Shown here: one piece after another, positions 25,451 through 36,934 of the stretch
How positions within the stretch are numbered: the stretch's first letter is position 1
How the letters are laid out: every line of letters starts with the position of its first letter
DNA from: Berberis thunbergii
Lineage: Eukaryota; Streptophyta; Magnoliopsida; Ranunculales; Berberidaceae
DNA length: 64,000 bases
Assembly (NCBI GenBank): GCA_003290165.1
Contig: QNQO01000221.1
Coordinates: 372,001 to 436,000 of the forward strand
Direction: 5' to 3'
Translations under genes and position numbers: made by a program
Notes under the pieces: model-generated
What the model saw: only the letters and a program-made list of their open reading frames with translations
The model's database searches: none
What the model was told of the DNA's origin: nothing

Positions 25451-26439
25451 AAAACAAAATTCAAAAAAAAATCTGATTTGTTGCGAGGGTTTGAAACTAT
25501 TGCAAATTAATATAATCGAAAAAAATGACTTTCTTTGCTGCTGCAGCAAAATCACAACCCCACACCTGCAAAATCAGTCCTTACTAAGATGAATATTTTT
25601 TTTTCAAGTTATAGAGTATATCATAACAAAGCATCCATATAAAATCAAATCGTTAAAACAGTCAACTCAGACTACTACAAAGCAGCAACCACAACAATCT
25701 TTGCAAATGAATACTTTATTCCTAGATTGTAAACATCTTAAGTCATGAACTAGTACACTCAATATTAGAACAGGCAAAAATGAGGAAATGAAGAAAATAT
25801 AAGACATTGTATTATATGAACCTGAAGAATCAAACAACAACGACAAAGTAAAGCCTTAGTTCTATACATTTACTCATGACACCCAAAATACAAGAAGCTC
25901 TAGGCACACCACACACCTGTTATTTATCCAGATCTCAAGTTTTACAACAAAATTTTACACAAAAACACAAGGACAGAACTGCATAAACACATAAAGGTTT
26001 GCCTTCAAGACGACTCTTTGCAAAAGGAGTTCACCTCCTCCAATCTACTTTACAACCTTCTCTGAAAATAATCAACAACCTAATGTTAAACATTCATAAA
26101 TTACAAGATACTTTCATCGCTATTAAAAACTACTTCCAAGTGATACCAAACTAATACTGCTAGTAAAGTCAAAGACAACAAGGCTTTTAAGTGAGTTTCT
26201 TTAAGAAGCATGGGAAGACACTAGTTCATATTATAGATCATTTGCTTCATGGGTGAAAAAAAAAAAAATTTAAATTTAAAATTTAAAATTTAAAAAAAAA
26301 AAACCTGTACCAAATATCTCAAATGGCCTGTTTTGCTTCATTGTGAAATCTCTCGACTCTTGACGTTAATAAGAAACAATGTCTCCCATATCAAACATAC
26401 AAGAGGAGAAGGTAGAGTCCTTAAATATACCCCAAGTAA

Positions 26440-26620
26440 GACTCCAAATCCATTCACTTTGATGTCAATCCACAAGGTATCTACCTGTTTATGAACATCC
26501 TTAAAGATCTTATTGTTTCATTCCCTTCAAATCACCCAAGTTAATGCAGGAAGCAATCTTTCAAAGACCCAATCTATACTCAACCCAATGTGACACTGCA
26601 ACAGGTAACGGAAAAATGAC
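26440..26620 (-). pseudogene. LINE C-terminal fragment inside the CACTA element
   Basis: The minus strand reads LTWVI, then, after stops, RE-NNKIFKDVHKQVDTLW. This resembles the W-IW-ERN-RIF motif at the C-terminus of plant LINE ORF2. It is degenerate and short. Confidence 0.4.
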
Positions 26621-27646
26621 ATAATAAATATGCATATTAGCCAAAGCATTTCAAGCACAAATCTGCCCCATTTTAACAATAGATTGACATTCCAAATTGC
26701 AGGTCTCTTACCTATAACCTCTATTACTGGATCCCATAACTACTAATGTTTTTGACACCCAATGGGAGGCCCAAATAGATTATTGACAATTTTCTAACCT
26801 GACAACCCAACAAGTAGCTCCCAATATATTGCAAGTTTTCTCATCAACACCATAAACCGCGTTTTTTATTCTTGTTAAAACCTAAGCACGTCTTAAGAAT
26901 TAAAAAATATCCCTCCAAACTCCACTTTTGGTCTCTGAAAAGCTTAGTCCCCAAAGTTTTAATGAAACACAGGTTCTCTAGGGCACAGAAAAGAGAGGGA
27001 GGGGGGTTGAGTCACCTGGAAAGCCCCAAGAGTCATGGAGTCGAGACGAAGACATAACAAAAAAATGTATCTTGTGGTTTGTGATTTTTTTCTTCCTTCC
27101 AATCCGAAATGGTAGGCTTCATTATTTTAGTGTGTATATATATATATATGTATGCATACTTGCAGACTTAAACAGTCACAAGCATTAAAGTGCTTTATCT
27201 AGGGAACTATATGCTTCAAGACAATCCAAGGCATTTTCAAGCGTTTTAAGGCTAGTGCGTAATGCTTTTATTTATAAATAAAAAGTAGTAAAAAAATTAA
27301 AACAAAACCTTCAGTGAAACGTAGCTTTGTCAACGCAGAGCTTCAGATAGCGTAATTAAAACAAAATTATTGTAAATTCACATTCCAAAGCACAGTGGAC
27401 TTCCAATTTTAAGCTCTCAATATAAAAAAACACTACACCCTGTCAGGCCATACAATTTAGCTTCACGTCACATTCCATTACATGAATTCAGCTAATATTA
27501 TATTCCTATAAAAAAAAACACCTTGTCAAGACTTTCAAGTAGTAAAGTGCTCATACAGAAATAGTTGAAAGTGGAGACAAGATCTCAGAACAGAGCTTTA
27601 AGCACAAGGAAAAAAAAATGGCATTAGAGAGCAGCTGAACACATAC

Positions 27647-28378
27647 CTCCTCAGCAAGATCACCAGCAACTCCTCTAACAATTTCACACAAATTGTTCTC
27701 AGTAAATGAATCACTGATCCAGAAACTCATGTCCTTGTAACAAGGAGGAAACTGCAAATGAAAATAATTCTTAATGTGGAGAGGTATAGCATGCATTCAA
27801 AACCATGTGGTGTATAAGTGATTTAATCGTAAAGAAAAAAAAATTCAAACACAACTTATATGCTCATTGATACCAGTTAAACATAAAAATAACATGTCTC
27901 TAATGGTAAGAACTTAATTCTTGCCCACCAAAAATGTCATCTCAACGAATTAGTTTCACTCATCGTTAAAAATGGAAATTCATTCACCATGAAGCTCTAA
28001 ATTAGATAAATAGACACTGCAACCAAACTCTGCCCCTCAGTTCAGTTGCCTGCACTCTAGTCCTTTGATCAAGCAGATACCATCCTCTGGTCAATCAATT
28101 CTAACTGATATATTTATAAATAAAGAGCTTCTTTCATACCTTCGAAAGTGGCTTGAACTTGGCCCCAAGCTTGCCTGCAGAAAACTGTATACAAGGAGTA
28201 ACAAATGAGACACTTCAACAGATGCTATAAGAGACTGCAATATTAGTTGGTTGCTAGAAATACCTGTGAGGTAAAGCGCTCATCTGTTGACCAAAAAAGC
28301 CGAATATCAGGTATCTGGAAAAGAACCATCGCAAGCCTCTCCAGACCGAGTCCAAAAGCCCATGCAACATTATCTGTT
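27647..28378 (-). pseudogene. Captured exons of an organellar phenylalanyl-tRNA synthetase
   Basis: Three exons with intact GT-AG borders and matching phases: 28378-28264 ([20 protein letters not shown]...DERFTSQ), 28184-28140 (FSAGKLGAKFKPLSK) and 27751-27647 (FPPCYKDMSFWISDSFTENN...GDLAEE). They are consecutive in the single-chain organellar PheRS of plants, which charges tRNA-Phe in mitochondria and chloroplasts. They cover the end of the catalytic domain (class II motif 3, GLGLERLAM) and the linker into the anticodon-binding domain. The N-terminal catalytic part and the final exon were not found. It is therefore a gene fragment, carried in minus orientation by the CACTA element. Confidence 0.85.
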
Positions 28379-29009
28379 CTACCACTTATATTTAGCATAT
28401 TTGAAAAAGCAGCCAACAAAATTCAGGGATTGCATAGCAAAAACAAAAAAAATTGCAGGGGGGGAGGTTTAGCAGTGATATCCTGTACTGTCCAAAACCA
28501 TATGGTAAAACCTTCTAAACAAACATATCTATCTTCCTTCTCAAACACTCGTAAAGTAATTTCAGTCGCTGCATGGAAAGCACAACTTTGAAAGTTATAG
28601 ACAAGAAAACTAAAAGCTAATTGGCCATATATTCTCAAATTGACCCTAAGTGTTGTACCGTAAGTACGTTACTATTTATCAAATCTAAAGCACCTTTTGC
28701 ACTTCTCACGAGAATGGGTTTCAAGAATAGGGAAACAAACATAATCTAAAGCAACTTTGAAATGTAGTAGATGTCAGTGCATAATGTAAAAAAAGTAACA
28801 CAAACATAATGCTCAACGTACAAACAGCCTATGGGTGGGTCTCTGTACACTTCAAGTTGCATGTTATTGAAATTTAACAACATATTATCAACTTAAAGGG
28901 AGTACCAAAGTATAATACTAAAAGTCATTTAGTCTATGTAATGAAATTGCTCCATTGACCAAATGATTCTCAAACAAAAGCAGGAGTTTTGAGAAACGAT
29001 GTAACATGC

Positions 29010-29300
29010 CTTGGGCAAGGCTACATCATACAAAGAGATGACTTCTAGTTTCACTCAACTCTGCACACTGCAAACAAGCCACATCCAAATCCAGATTGTA
29101 GCCATCAGATTCCAAGTTGTCCCACACATCAAGAAACAAACTTTGGCAGGAATCACCTTCCAGTATACAAGATCGAATGGCAAGGGAACCCTTTTTTAAC
29201 AAAAATATTTCACTGCTCCAACAAGGATTACAATGATTCTCAAGGTGGTGAAAAGATAGCCACCTCACATGGAAAAGGGAACCCAACACAAACATGCACA
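29010..29300 (-). pseudogene. LINE zinc-finger (zf-RVT-like) fragment inside the CACTA element
   Basis: The minus strand reads LDLDVACLQCAELSETRSHLFV, which resembles the C--C----E---HLF motif of the zinc-binding domain after reverse transcriptase in plant LINEs. It lies upstream, in the same orientation, of the fragment at 26440-26620; the PheRS exons lie between them. Confidence 0.4.
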
Positions 29301-29858
29301 GACAACATAATCTGAAATCTTAGCTAAGCCATCAGTCTAAACTCTAAACCCTGATGATTGTAAGAAATAAAAAAATGAATAAACAAAATTTTCAGATTGT
29401 TCACAAGAGCAAACTGCTCTAAAACAGCGCAAGAAACACACAGGATAGCATAACAGTATAAGATAAGATAAACAACATAATGGTATATGTACTTGAATCA
29501 TGTAATGGGGTATAGTCTCAAAAACAACTTTCTTTATTCCCCTAATATAGAAATAGAATTCCAACTCAACACAGCAACAATTAACCAGGGATGATAAGAA
29601 TATTAAATCAAACGTACCATCTTCTAACACCTTTATATCCATTCAACCCAAACTTACTAAAGCATACATCCCAGTCTATGGTCACCGTCTAAGCCATAAC
29701 AAATTTAACACAATAGTTCCAGTAGTAGCTTTACAATGCCCTATAAACGCAAAAACAAAAACAAAAAATAAGAAAACCTGACCCACTACACCAAAAATAC
29801 CCATCAGCACTTGCCATAAACTGGCAGAACATAAAGTGTTAAGGCATGGTACATTGAC

Positions 29859-30160
29859 CTGTCCAACAAGTGAAACAGGTGGCAATGTATGTTTCTTGAC
29901 ATCCTTATAAACATCTTGAAGGCATTGGTAAAAATATCTGCAAGAAAGACAACCAAACTGCCACAGAAACAATACAACAAATATTTTTAGAATTGGAATT
30001 CAAATGCCAGGATAAAGGCAATGACAGATAAAAATTTGTTCGCCGTATTTCAAGAACTTTCCTTTGTACTCACTTTCAAATATGGCGATAAAACAGTTGT
30101 TGCTGGTTTCAAGAATGCAGATGGGTCACCCTTTGGTTTCTCGAAGTTTGCTACCCACTC
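29859..30160 (-). pseudogene. Captured exons of a (6-4) photolyase (UVR3 type)
   Basis: Two exons with GT-AG borders: 30160-30074 (EWVANFEKPKGDPSAFLKPA, then TTVLSPYLK) and 29957-29859 ([20 protein letters not shown], ending PPVSLVGQ). They match adjacent exons of plant (6-4) DNA photolyase, the FAD enzyme that repairs UV (6-4) photoproducts, at the start of its FAD-binding domain. The following exon (LLWRxFFY region) was not found. The two exons join in frame. Because the fragment sits in the CACTA element next to PheRS exons from an unrelated locus, it is a captured fragment and not a working gene. Confidence 0.85.
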
Positions 30161-30164
30161 CTAC

Positions 30165-32790
30165 AATTCACAAAAGGACCTAGTCTGAGAAGCCATAAGA
30201 CAAGAAATTTGCTATTCAAGAATTAAGCAATGCCGAACTTATACAAGCATGAGTTCATAATAACCCCAACGCACAATTTCCTATTTGATTGGGCAACAAG
30301 TAACAGAGCATAGAACAGTGACTTGCTTACCCAGTAATACCTAGGCTGAAAGCAATCGTAAAAGTGATTAGTTTTAGAGCCAATTCACTTGAGGCTATTA
30401 GAGTATGGATCTAAACATAACAGATGTTCCTTGGGAAGAAATAGCAGGCAGGCAGACACCTAACTACATTTCAAGCATTTAGCCACACTCATTATTATAC
30501 ACGCAAACGCAATTAAGACAATGGATACTTTTAGTAAAAGCCACTCTCGTTAGTTATCCTCAAAGTGTTCTTTCAAGTGGATAGAAACTATACTAACTGA
30601 TGTCAGGTGCAAGTTTTCTTCACAAAATCTACTTTTAGTCCCAAGGAAGGTAAATAAGTTGATCGAATCAATTGTATAGGCAGACAATGGGGATATGTTT
30701 GATACACATTATGAACATACTTGCTAATAAGTCAAACTAGAAGAGTTATGATTAGATGGCATGGCTTAGTGCTTCATAACATACAAAACAGCTGGTTCTA
30801 AATTAAGAACAGATGCAACAAGGATAAAGAGATTTGTGTTTGCATGCATCATAACATACAAAATAGCTGCCAAAACATTAAGCAGCCTATATAAGCTGCC
30901 AAAACAGCTGCAAAAACAAGCCCCAGCTCGCCAACAAAGTGCACAAACAGAGTGCAAAAGAGGCCCGAGAATTGTAACAGAGTGCAAGAACACTCGGCTC
31001 GCCACAGAGTGCTAATATGCACAAGGAAGCATGTTTACCCTAAATCATGCATCAAAGGCAATAGCACTACCACAGAAAATTAATGAGGCATGTAGTCAAA
31101 GAAACCTGAATTCATAATAAAAGCCTGAATGAATGATGGAAGAAATGGTCAGTAGACCTAAATCTCTGCAAAACTTTCATGATGTAATTTTAACACAACC
31201 AACCTTAACCCTACAATCAAGGGTGATTGCAAGCAATACTTCACAATTAAGTCCACTGAGTGTACTACTAAACAAGAGTGAGTGAAATAAGAAGAAAAGC
31301 ATGGTAAATGAGAAGAACCGAACAGTGAAAAACTGAAACAAGAGTAAAAGAGAAATGAAGAACTTGGTTGCTCTAGATTTTGCAGCCTATCTGTTTCTTA
31401 TTAAAAATTTCAACCTATAAAAGCAACTCTACACTTAGCAATATACATCAGTGAATGATGTTTTTTCATACAAGGAGCTAGCAATATACATCAGTGAATG
31501 ATGTTTTTTCATACATGGTAGCAAATCTTGTTGGAGATAAACATTCTTGTTGTATGTTTTTTCATACAACACTACTACAAAAATTCTCCTGTTGCAAAAA
31601 AATCAAGATCTACTACAACATCACAGATTAGATTCAGTGACATACTACAAAAAACCAAGATTCACAGATTCAGATTCACAGACATACATCCATATACTCC
31701 TATACATATCACCATTTTGGTCTCCAATTTTACCAAATCCGACATTAAATACCTTTAGCTTTAAGTCCAATCGACTCTTAAGATCAGGTTTTTAGCACTG
31801 AGATCAAGAGTTTAATAAGATCCTTGTACAAATCTCTCAATCCTTCACCCCATCGACCCACCCAAGTAGTTTATTTTGATACAAATTAAACTAAATTGGC
31901 TGGCTGTTACCCTAACCAAATCATCCTACCATTCTCAAAAAATTAACTCTCTAGTACTTCAATTTTTTTCCTAAATTTGCAAAATGCAGAATGAAGATTG
32001 GAGTTAAATCAAATCATGCAATAACGACACACATTGAATTATCCAAAATAAACTACTAACTAATTCACAATTATTCTAAACCCAATGGGAACATACTAAA
32101 TAAAGCAATGAAAAAGATCCAAATTCAGCATCAAAAGAAGCTAGAAATCTCTCTCTGCCTTCTTCACTTCCCCACTTGTCTTGTAGAGTCATAAGAGCTC
32201 ATCCTCCACCTTAATATAACTAGATCTATCTATAGATACTCTATCATAATTAAAACTCTAAAAATCAAACTCAAAAGAGAAGAAATTTAAAAAACTAAGA
32301 ACACCTCATTTTCATGTTCAATCTGGAATGAACTTCTATCTCTTCTTCATGTTCACCATTGTTGAAGAAATACCATTTGACCACCAAACCACCCAACCCA
32401 ACAAGGACTAAACCAAAACACAATTCACATCATATTGCAGCTATTGGGTAAACATGATTTAGGTTGAATGTAGTTGAGATAAGTTGGGTTTTTGGTTGCT
32501 CTGTGAAGCCAAGCAGCACCCCACAACAACTCATCCTTCAATTAGAACAACAAATTGAAACCCATTAGAAATCCACCCTGAAACTGAACCAAAAAATTAA
32601 GTTCTAAAATAAGTAAAATTTGCTTACTTGATAACCAGAGTAAGAACAGTAGAATGGGCACACATAGGGCTTCAAGCCATTACTATAAGCTCCTCTGTAC
32701 TAATCAGCAAACCCAAGCACCTACACCATCCAAACATTGAGTCCAAAAATGTCAAAATTTGAAGAAAGGGAGAGCAAATAACACAAAGGA
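30165..32790. other. CACTA interior without recognised genes
   Basis: AT-rich sequence with no exon I can name. It contains a direct repeat of about 40 bp (AGCAATATACATCAGTGAAT at about 31437 and 31482) and a CACTACTACAAAAATT word at 31570 that resembles a further CACTA end. Confidence 0.4.
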
Positions 32791-32795
32791 GTGTT

Positions 32796-33179
32796 TTAGT
32801 TGTTTTGTTCTCTTACAGAGATGGCTCTTCTGATGAGAAGCTTGAAGTAAGTTGGGTCACATCTTCTGAAGGCCAAAGAAGCAGCTGCAACTTTCGAATG
32901 GAGATCCGAGGATGGAGAGAGCTTCCAATGGAGCTTCGAGTGGAGATCTGAGGATATGGAGAGCTTCGAATGCAGATCTGGGCACGGAGGGAGCTTGATG
33001 GAGAGATGAAGATACGGAAGGAAATACTGAGAGGGAGATGGCGAGATGGAGGGAGCAGTGAGGGAGATGGAGATATGGAGAGAGCAGGTAGGGAGATGGC
33101 GAGATGAGGAAGCAGTGAGGGGAGATGACGAGATTGAGGGGAGGGCGGAGGCTAATTCATCGAGCTCTACGTCGAGCAC
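32796..33179 (-). other. Ser/Pro-rich open frame near the right CACTA end, unrecognised
   Basis: A 127-codon minus-strand frame over GGAGATGG/GAGATCTG imperfect repeats (32885-33125). The repeat-derived composition (SDLHSKL repeats) argues against a conserved protein. Its end (VAAASLAFRRCDPTYFKLLI) is less repetitive and could be a captured exon, but I do not recognise it. Confidence 0.25.
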
Positions 33180-33469
33180 AAACTAAAACGAGAGAGGAAA
33201 GAAGCGAGCGCCAAAAACCCTCCCAAGTTAGTTTTTTTTTTTTTTTTACAGCGTTTTCATTTGCCACGGTTTTAAGCTATGGTCACGGTTTTGGGCCGTG
33301 GCAAATAAACTAACGATTTTGGGTCGTGACCATCTTTGTGTCGCTAATCAAGTCTTTTGGGGTAGTGATGGTTTTAGGCTATAGCCACGATTTTTTGCCC
33401 TGACAAATAAATTAACGATTTTGAGCTGTGGTCATCTCTGTTTAGCTAATCAAGCCTTTTGGTATAGTG

Positions 33470-34080
33470 TGAGTAGGTAATTCAATGCATAAAAACATCT
33501 TACTCAAGACTACTTAAATCCGTTTAAGTTTAGTCAACTGGTCAACAGACCGTGCAAGCAAACAACCTCAATAGAGGGTCACACCTCAATAGACGATTAC
33601 ACTTTTCGTGAGTGGGTAATTCAATGCATAGAAACATCTTACTCTAGACTACTTAAATTTGGTTAAGTTTAGTCAAGCGATCAACAGATCACACAAGCAA
33701 AATGTTTCAGTAGAGGATGACATTCTCCGTGAGCAGGTAATTCAATGTATAGAAACATCTTACTCAAGACTACTTAAATCCATTTAAGTTTAGTCAAGTG
33801 GTCAACAGACCACCCAAGCAAAATTCCTTAGTAGAGGATCATACCTCAGTAAAGGATGACACTCTCCATGAATGGGTAATTCAATGCATAGAAGCATCGT
33901 ACACATGACTACTTAAATCCATTTAAGTTTAGTTAAGTGGTCAGTAGACCACACAAGCAAAATCTCTCAGTAGAGGATGACACTCTCTGTGTCAATTAAT
34001 CAATCATTGAGCATATAAGCATCTTACTCAGGATTACTTAGATCCATTTAAGTTTTGTCAAGTGGTCAACAAATCACAGA
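33470..34080 (+). repeat. Tandem repeat, about five units of roughly 120 bp (body 2)
   Basis: Same unit as at 20960-21620 (GTAATTCAATGCATA, CATCTTACTCAAGACTACTT, GTTTAGTCAAGTGGTC). The first unit is continuous with sequence ending at 25214 once the CACTA element is removed. Confidence 0.85.
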
Positions 34081-34611
34081 ATATTTTCATGCACTTTCCA
34101 AGATAAACAAATTTTAATCCATGATTAATTTCTAAATCCTCAAGTCATGCTTAAGTTCCAACTTAGCATACTGGAAACTCATAAAGGAGGTCAATCAAAC
34201 TTTTGCACCCTCAATGAAAATATTTCTAAGTCAGTAGACTACAAGCAAAGTTGAATGAAATGCAACATTACTTCAACATAAGTTTGATAAAAAAAAAGGC
34301 AATTTCAAATGTAGTAGTTAGCTCAGCCCTCATCAGAAAAGAGTTGGGAGTACAACTTCCTCCCGAATGCTTGTCAAAAACTCATGGAATGGGTGATAGA
34401 GACGAGCTAATACGACTTGATCTACCAGTCGAGGACAACTATAAAGGCTCATGCCTTAGTAGATTCCATAGCAGAATCCGCTTCCTCTTCAACTGGGGAA
34501 ACAAATTCAGTCAATAGGATCAGGGGCATTCTACTTCTATTTTTGGCGGGACTCCTCAGTGAAAATACACATCCTCAGTGAAAGTTACAATCATCTCGAG
34601 AAGTTACAATT

Positions 34612-35334
34612 GATGTAGTCGATTCATATTTTCCTTCCTCGCTGCTTATCTAGACCTGCACAAATAGCATATGTGAGCTAAGGATTGCCGTGTGGCGGCC
34701 GATGGTACTATGATGCTTAAGTTAGATAAGGCTTAGGAGAGGCTTAAAGCTGTAAATTGGGTTTTGTAGTATACCTTAAGTTCATCGACCTTATCTCCCT
34801 TGTGTAGTGTAGAAGTTCTTGTTTGGCTAGGCCTTTGGTGGCGTAGTTTAGGAAAATGATCTAGCTGGAAATCCTTTCCTATTTGGGAGCTATCCACGTG
34901 GGATAGTTTTTCTACACGTGGGATAGTTTTCCTATACGATTTGTGTTCTTAGATCTGTGAGAGAGGTTTCCCTTTCTGAGTGTCCATGCAAGGAAGTTTT
35001 CTTGCCCGACCTATACTCTAGTATTTGTTTCCTAATCGAAACGATGTATTGCTGGCATGTCTGTCTTGGGTCTATTCCCCAGATACTTGCCTTATTAGGA
35101 CTACTCTTGCCTTATCAGAGCTTATGAGTATTGGGTTTGACCGCGTGACGTGTGGGCTTAGTGACACATTGCAAATCGGGTCCAACATTTTGGAATCTGT
35201 ATAGTGGGTTTACCGTTGTATGGGCCTTGCTGGATTGAACATTCAATCGGGCGTGCTTTGGTCTGTTTGATGAGATTTTCATGATACGTGTATGGTGCTT
35301 ATCAGAGGACGGTTTGATGTATTATCAACAACCG
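34612..35334. mobile_element. Insertion in the third Tat-like LTR, possibly a solo LTR
   Basis: About 720 bp with no match to the other two LTR copies, starting TGATGTAGTCGATTC. It has no ORF. TG...CA ends are possible (TATCAACA near 35330, or CTTACA slightly further), but no clean target duplication could be assigned, so the type and borders are uncertain. It contains the tandem word CACGTGGGATAGTTTT twice (about 34900-34930). Confidence 0.35.
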
Positions 35335-35698
35335 TTGACGAAACTTACAACTATTTACAAAAATTACAACTACCTAAGAGAAGTTACAACCACCTGCAAG
35401 TAAATGACTCACTCTGCCACGCATCTTACTCACTTGTCACGTGCCACACTCATCTGCTAGTAGTTGACTCATTCTACCTCTATAAATAGCCAAACACAAA
35501 GCCATCTGGAGTTAACTTTTTTTATATTCACAATTATCTCTTAAAATGCAAAGAAATAAATATTTTTCTAAAGACATTGTTCTAACTTTGGCATTAGAGT
35601 CTCCGTGGCAGACACTACACCGGTGTCAAGAATTAATCTTTATCTTATGCAGATTACTCTGCGTGATCAGCACGTGATTTGGTGAAAATTTGCATCCA
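35335..35698 (+). repeat. Tat-like LTR, copy 3 (3' part only)
   Basis: Matches the second half of the other LTRs (TTACAACTACC words, CTATAAATAGCCAAACACAAAG, end GCATCCA). A short piece of its upstream part is at about 34585-34611; the unrelated segment 34612-35334 lies between. Confidence 0.65.
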
Positions 35699-36235
35699 CT
35701 TTTATCATTAATGAAAAACTAAAATATGTACATGCCATCATGTAGTCATGAAATATTTGGAGTCGATTTTGTGATATTTTCATACTTTTTGCATCAGAAC
35801 GCGTTGAAAAGTGTTTAACCTTCAGCTAATATAAAACATCCTTGATGATCTTGTTTGTTGATTGGTTGATGAAAGAACATGAGTTCTCCATCATTGCAAA
35901 TCAAGTGAGTTTATTTTTAAGTTAAGAGTAAGTTTTATGGTTATTGGAACCGAAGTTGCAAATGTTTTGTGAAAAAAAGAAAAAATCAAGGAAAAGGAAA
36001 AATTAAAAAAAATGTTCGTTTTGTTGGTGAAAGTTTTACTAGAAGGGTATTTAATTTCTTTTATATATATATATATGTGTGTGTGTTTAAAACTAAAAGT
36101 GGTAAGCAAATGGTTTATTTATTGGTTAGATCTAGAAATTCCTACACCAAAATCCTTGGCGATGCTATTACCAAGGATTTCATGTGGTTGATAAAAGAGG
36201 CCAGGGGTATTGTTAAGGAGAGTGGGCTTTAATTA
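35699..36235. other. Non-coding stretch between the Tat-like LTR and PRP31 copy A
   Basis: AT-rich, with a (TA)n(TG)n microsatellite at 36062-36088. An 87-codon plus frame (35969-36232) runs through the microsatellite and resembles nothing I know. Confidence 0.35.
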
Positions 36236-36497
36236 CCAGAGTCTCCAAATTGGAATAGAAAGGGTTGAAGAGATTTCCCATTTTTTGTGGACTTCAAGTC
36301 ATTGATAAAGAAAAAAATTAAACTAGGATTCAACAACTTTCCTATCTCAAGAGGTTTCCAATTCAATCTCAAAACTCTCTCCTCCTCATTATTTCCTTGG
36401 CTAGACGATGAAGCTAGTCCTCTTAATTAAGAAAACCAAGAATCTCTTTCACTTGCAATGCAAAACCTGAATTTTCAGGACTTGGAGGAGAGTCTTC

Positions 36498-36926
36498 TGT
36501 CACGACCTTGTGATGATTGGGTCGAACAGACAACTAGTATGAACTCTGAAGAACTGAAATTAATGGTGAAATAGAGAAGAATATGGTAACAGAAACAAGA
36601 AAGAATATCTCTAAGAGAGCCAGGGGTAGAAGAAGAAGTTTCAATGTTTACTCTTGATGAAAACTTATTACAGAGCATCACCTCCTTATATAAGGGAGGT
36701 AAACAACAATTCACTTCAATCATCCAATAGGAGGTTGGCACGTGTACAATGACTTTCCACTTTCTAACAACCACATGGCAGAGTAAATGTCTTAAATGCC
36801 CTTTACAATGGTCACCCCTATTTAAACCATTTTAGCCTCTTTTCTTGAGCAACCTTCTCTGATTTGAATTCCCCAAATTGCTGAATCTCTAGTTCTTCTG
36901 GATAATTTCAGGTACTGGTCGTGACA
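36498..36926 (-). repeat. 3' LTR of the chromovirus in PRP31 copy A
   Basis: 429 bp. It lacks about 20 bp (AACCTCAACAACCAATT region) found in the other LTR. A TATA-like CTTATATAAG is present at about 36690. Confidence 0.85.
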
Positions 36927-36934
36927 AAGCCCGT

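Larger units (their letters stand above)
25215..33469. mobile_element. Gene-carrying non-autonomous CACTA (En/Spm-type) transposon
   Basis: An 8255-bp element with inverted ends CACTACACAAAAAATACTCA (left) and, in reverse, CACTATACCAAAAGGCTTGA (right). The 3-bp duplication TGA flanks it (25212-25214 and 33470-33472), and removing the element restores the interrupted ~120-bp tandem repeat unit exactly. Subterminal sequence on both sides holds many copies of ACGGTTTTAAGCCGTGGCAA-like palindromic motifs (25325-25450 and 33255-33450), as expected for transposase-binding repeats. No transposase was found. The interior carries exons of two unrelated host genes plus LINE fragments. Confidence 0.9.
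19259..35698 (+). mobile_element. Tat-like non-autonomous gypsy array: LTR-body-LTR-body-LTR
   Basis: Three copies of one LTR (19259-19865, 22640-23184 and the broken copy ending at 35698) separate two bodies of the same design. Each body has a gag start after the LTR, gag fragments (TLAEIFAMAER), a stray integrase-like motif (VAIDHLTKWIEAEA in body 1, LAIDHLTKWIETEA in body 2), about five tandem repeats of roughly 120 bp, and RNase H-like remnants (body 1: NFIVEFA; LYVDGSSNHKDAGG). These motifs are typical of the Tat lineage. The arrangement fits unequal recombination between two elements. Body 2 is split by the CACTA element at 25215-33469. The outer boundaries are approximate; no target duplication was recognised. 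Confidence 0.7.

Noticed and set aside
28850..28905. Minus-strand QLEVYRDPPIGCLYV as a further PheRS exon
   Set aside because: It does not match the expected upstream PheRS sequence (the PFTNPSFELEI region) and lacks a clear splice context.
35969..36232. 87-codon plus-strand frame upstream of PRP31 copy A
   Set aside because: It passes through a TA/TG microsatellite and matches no family I know; likely chance.
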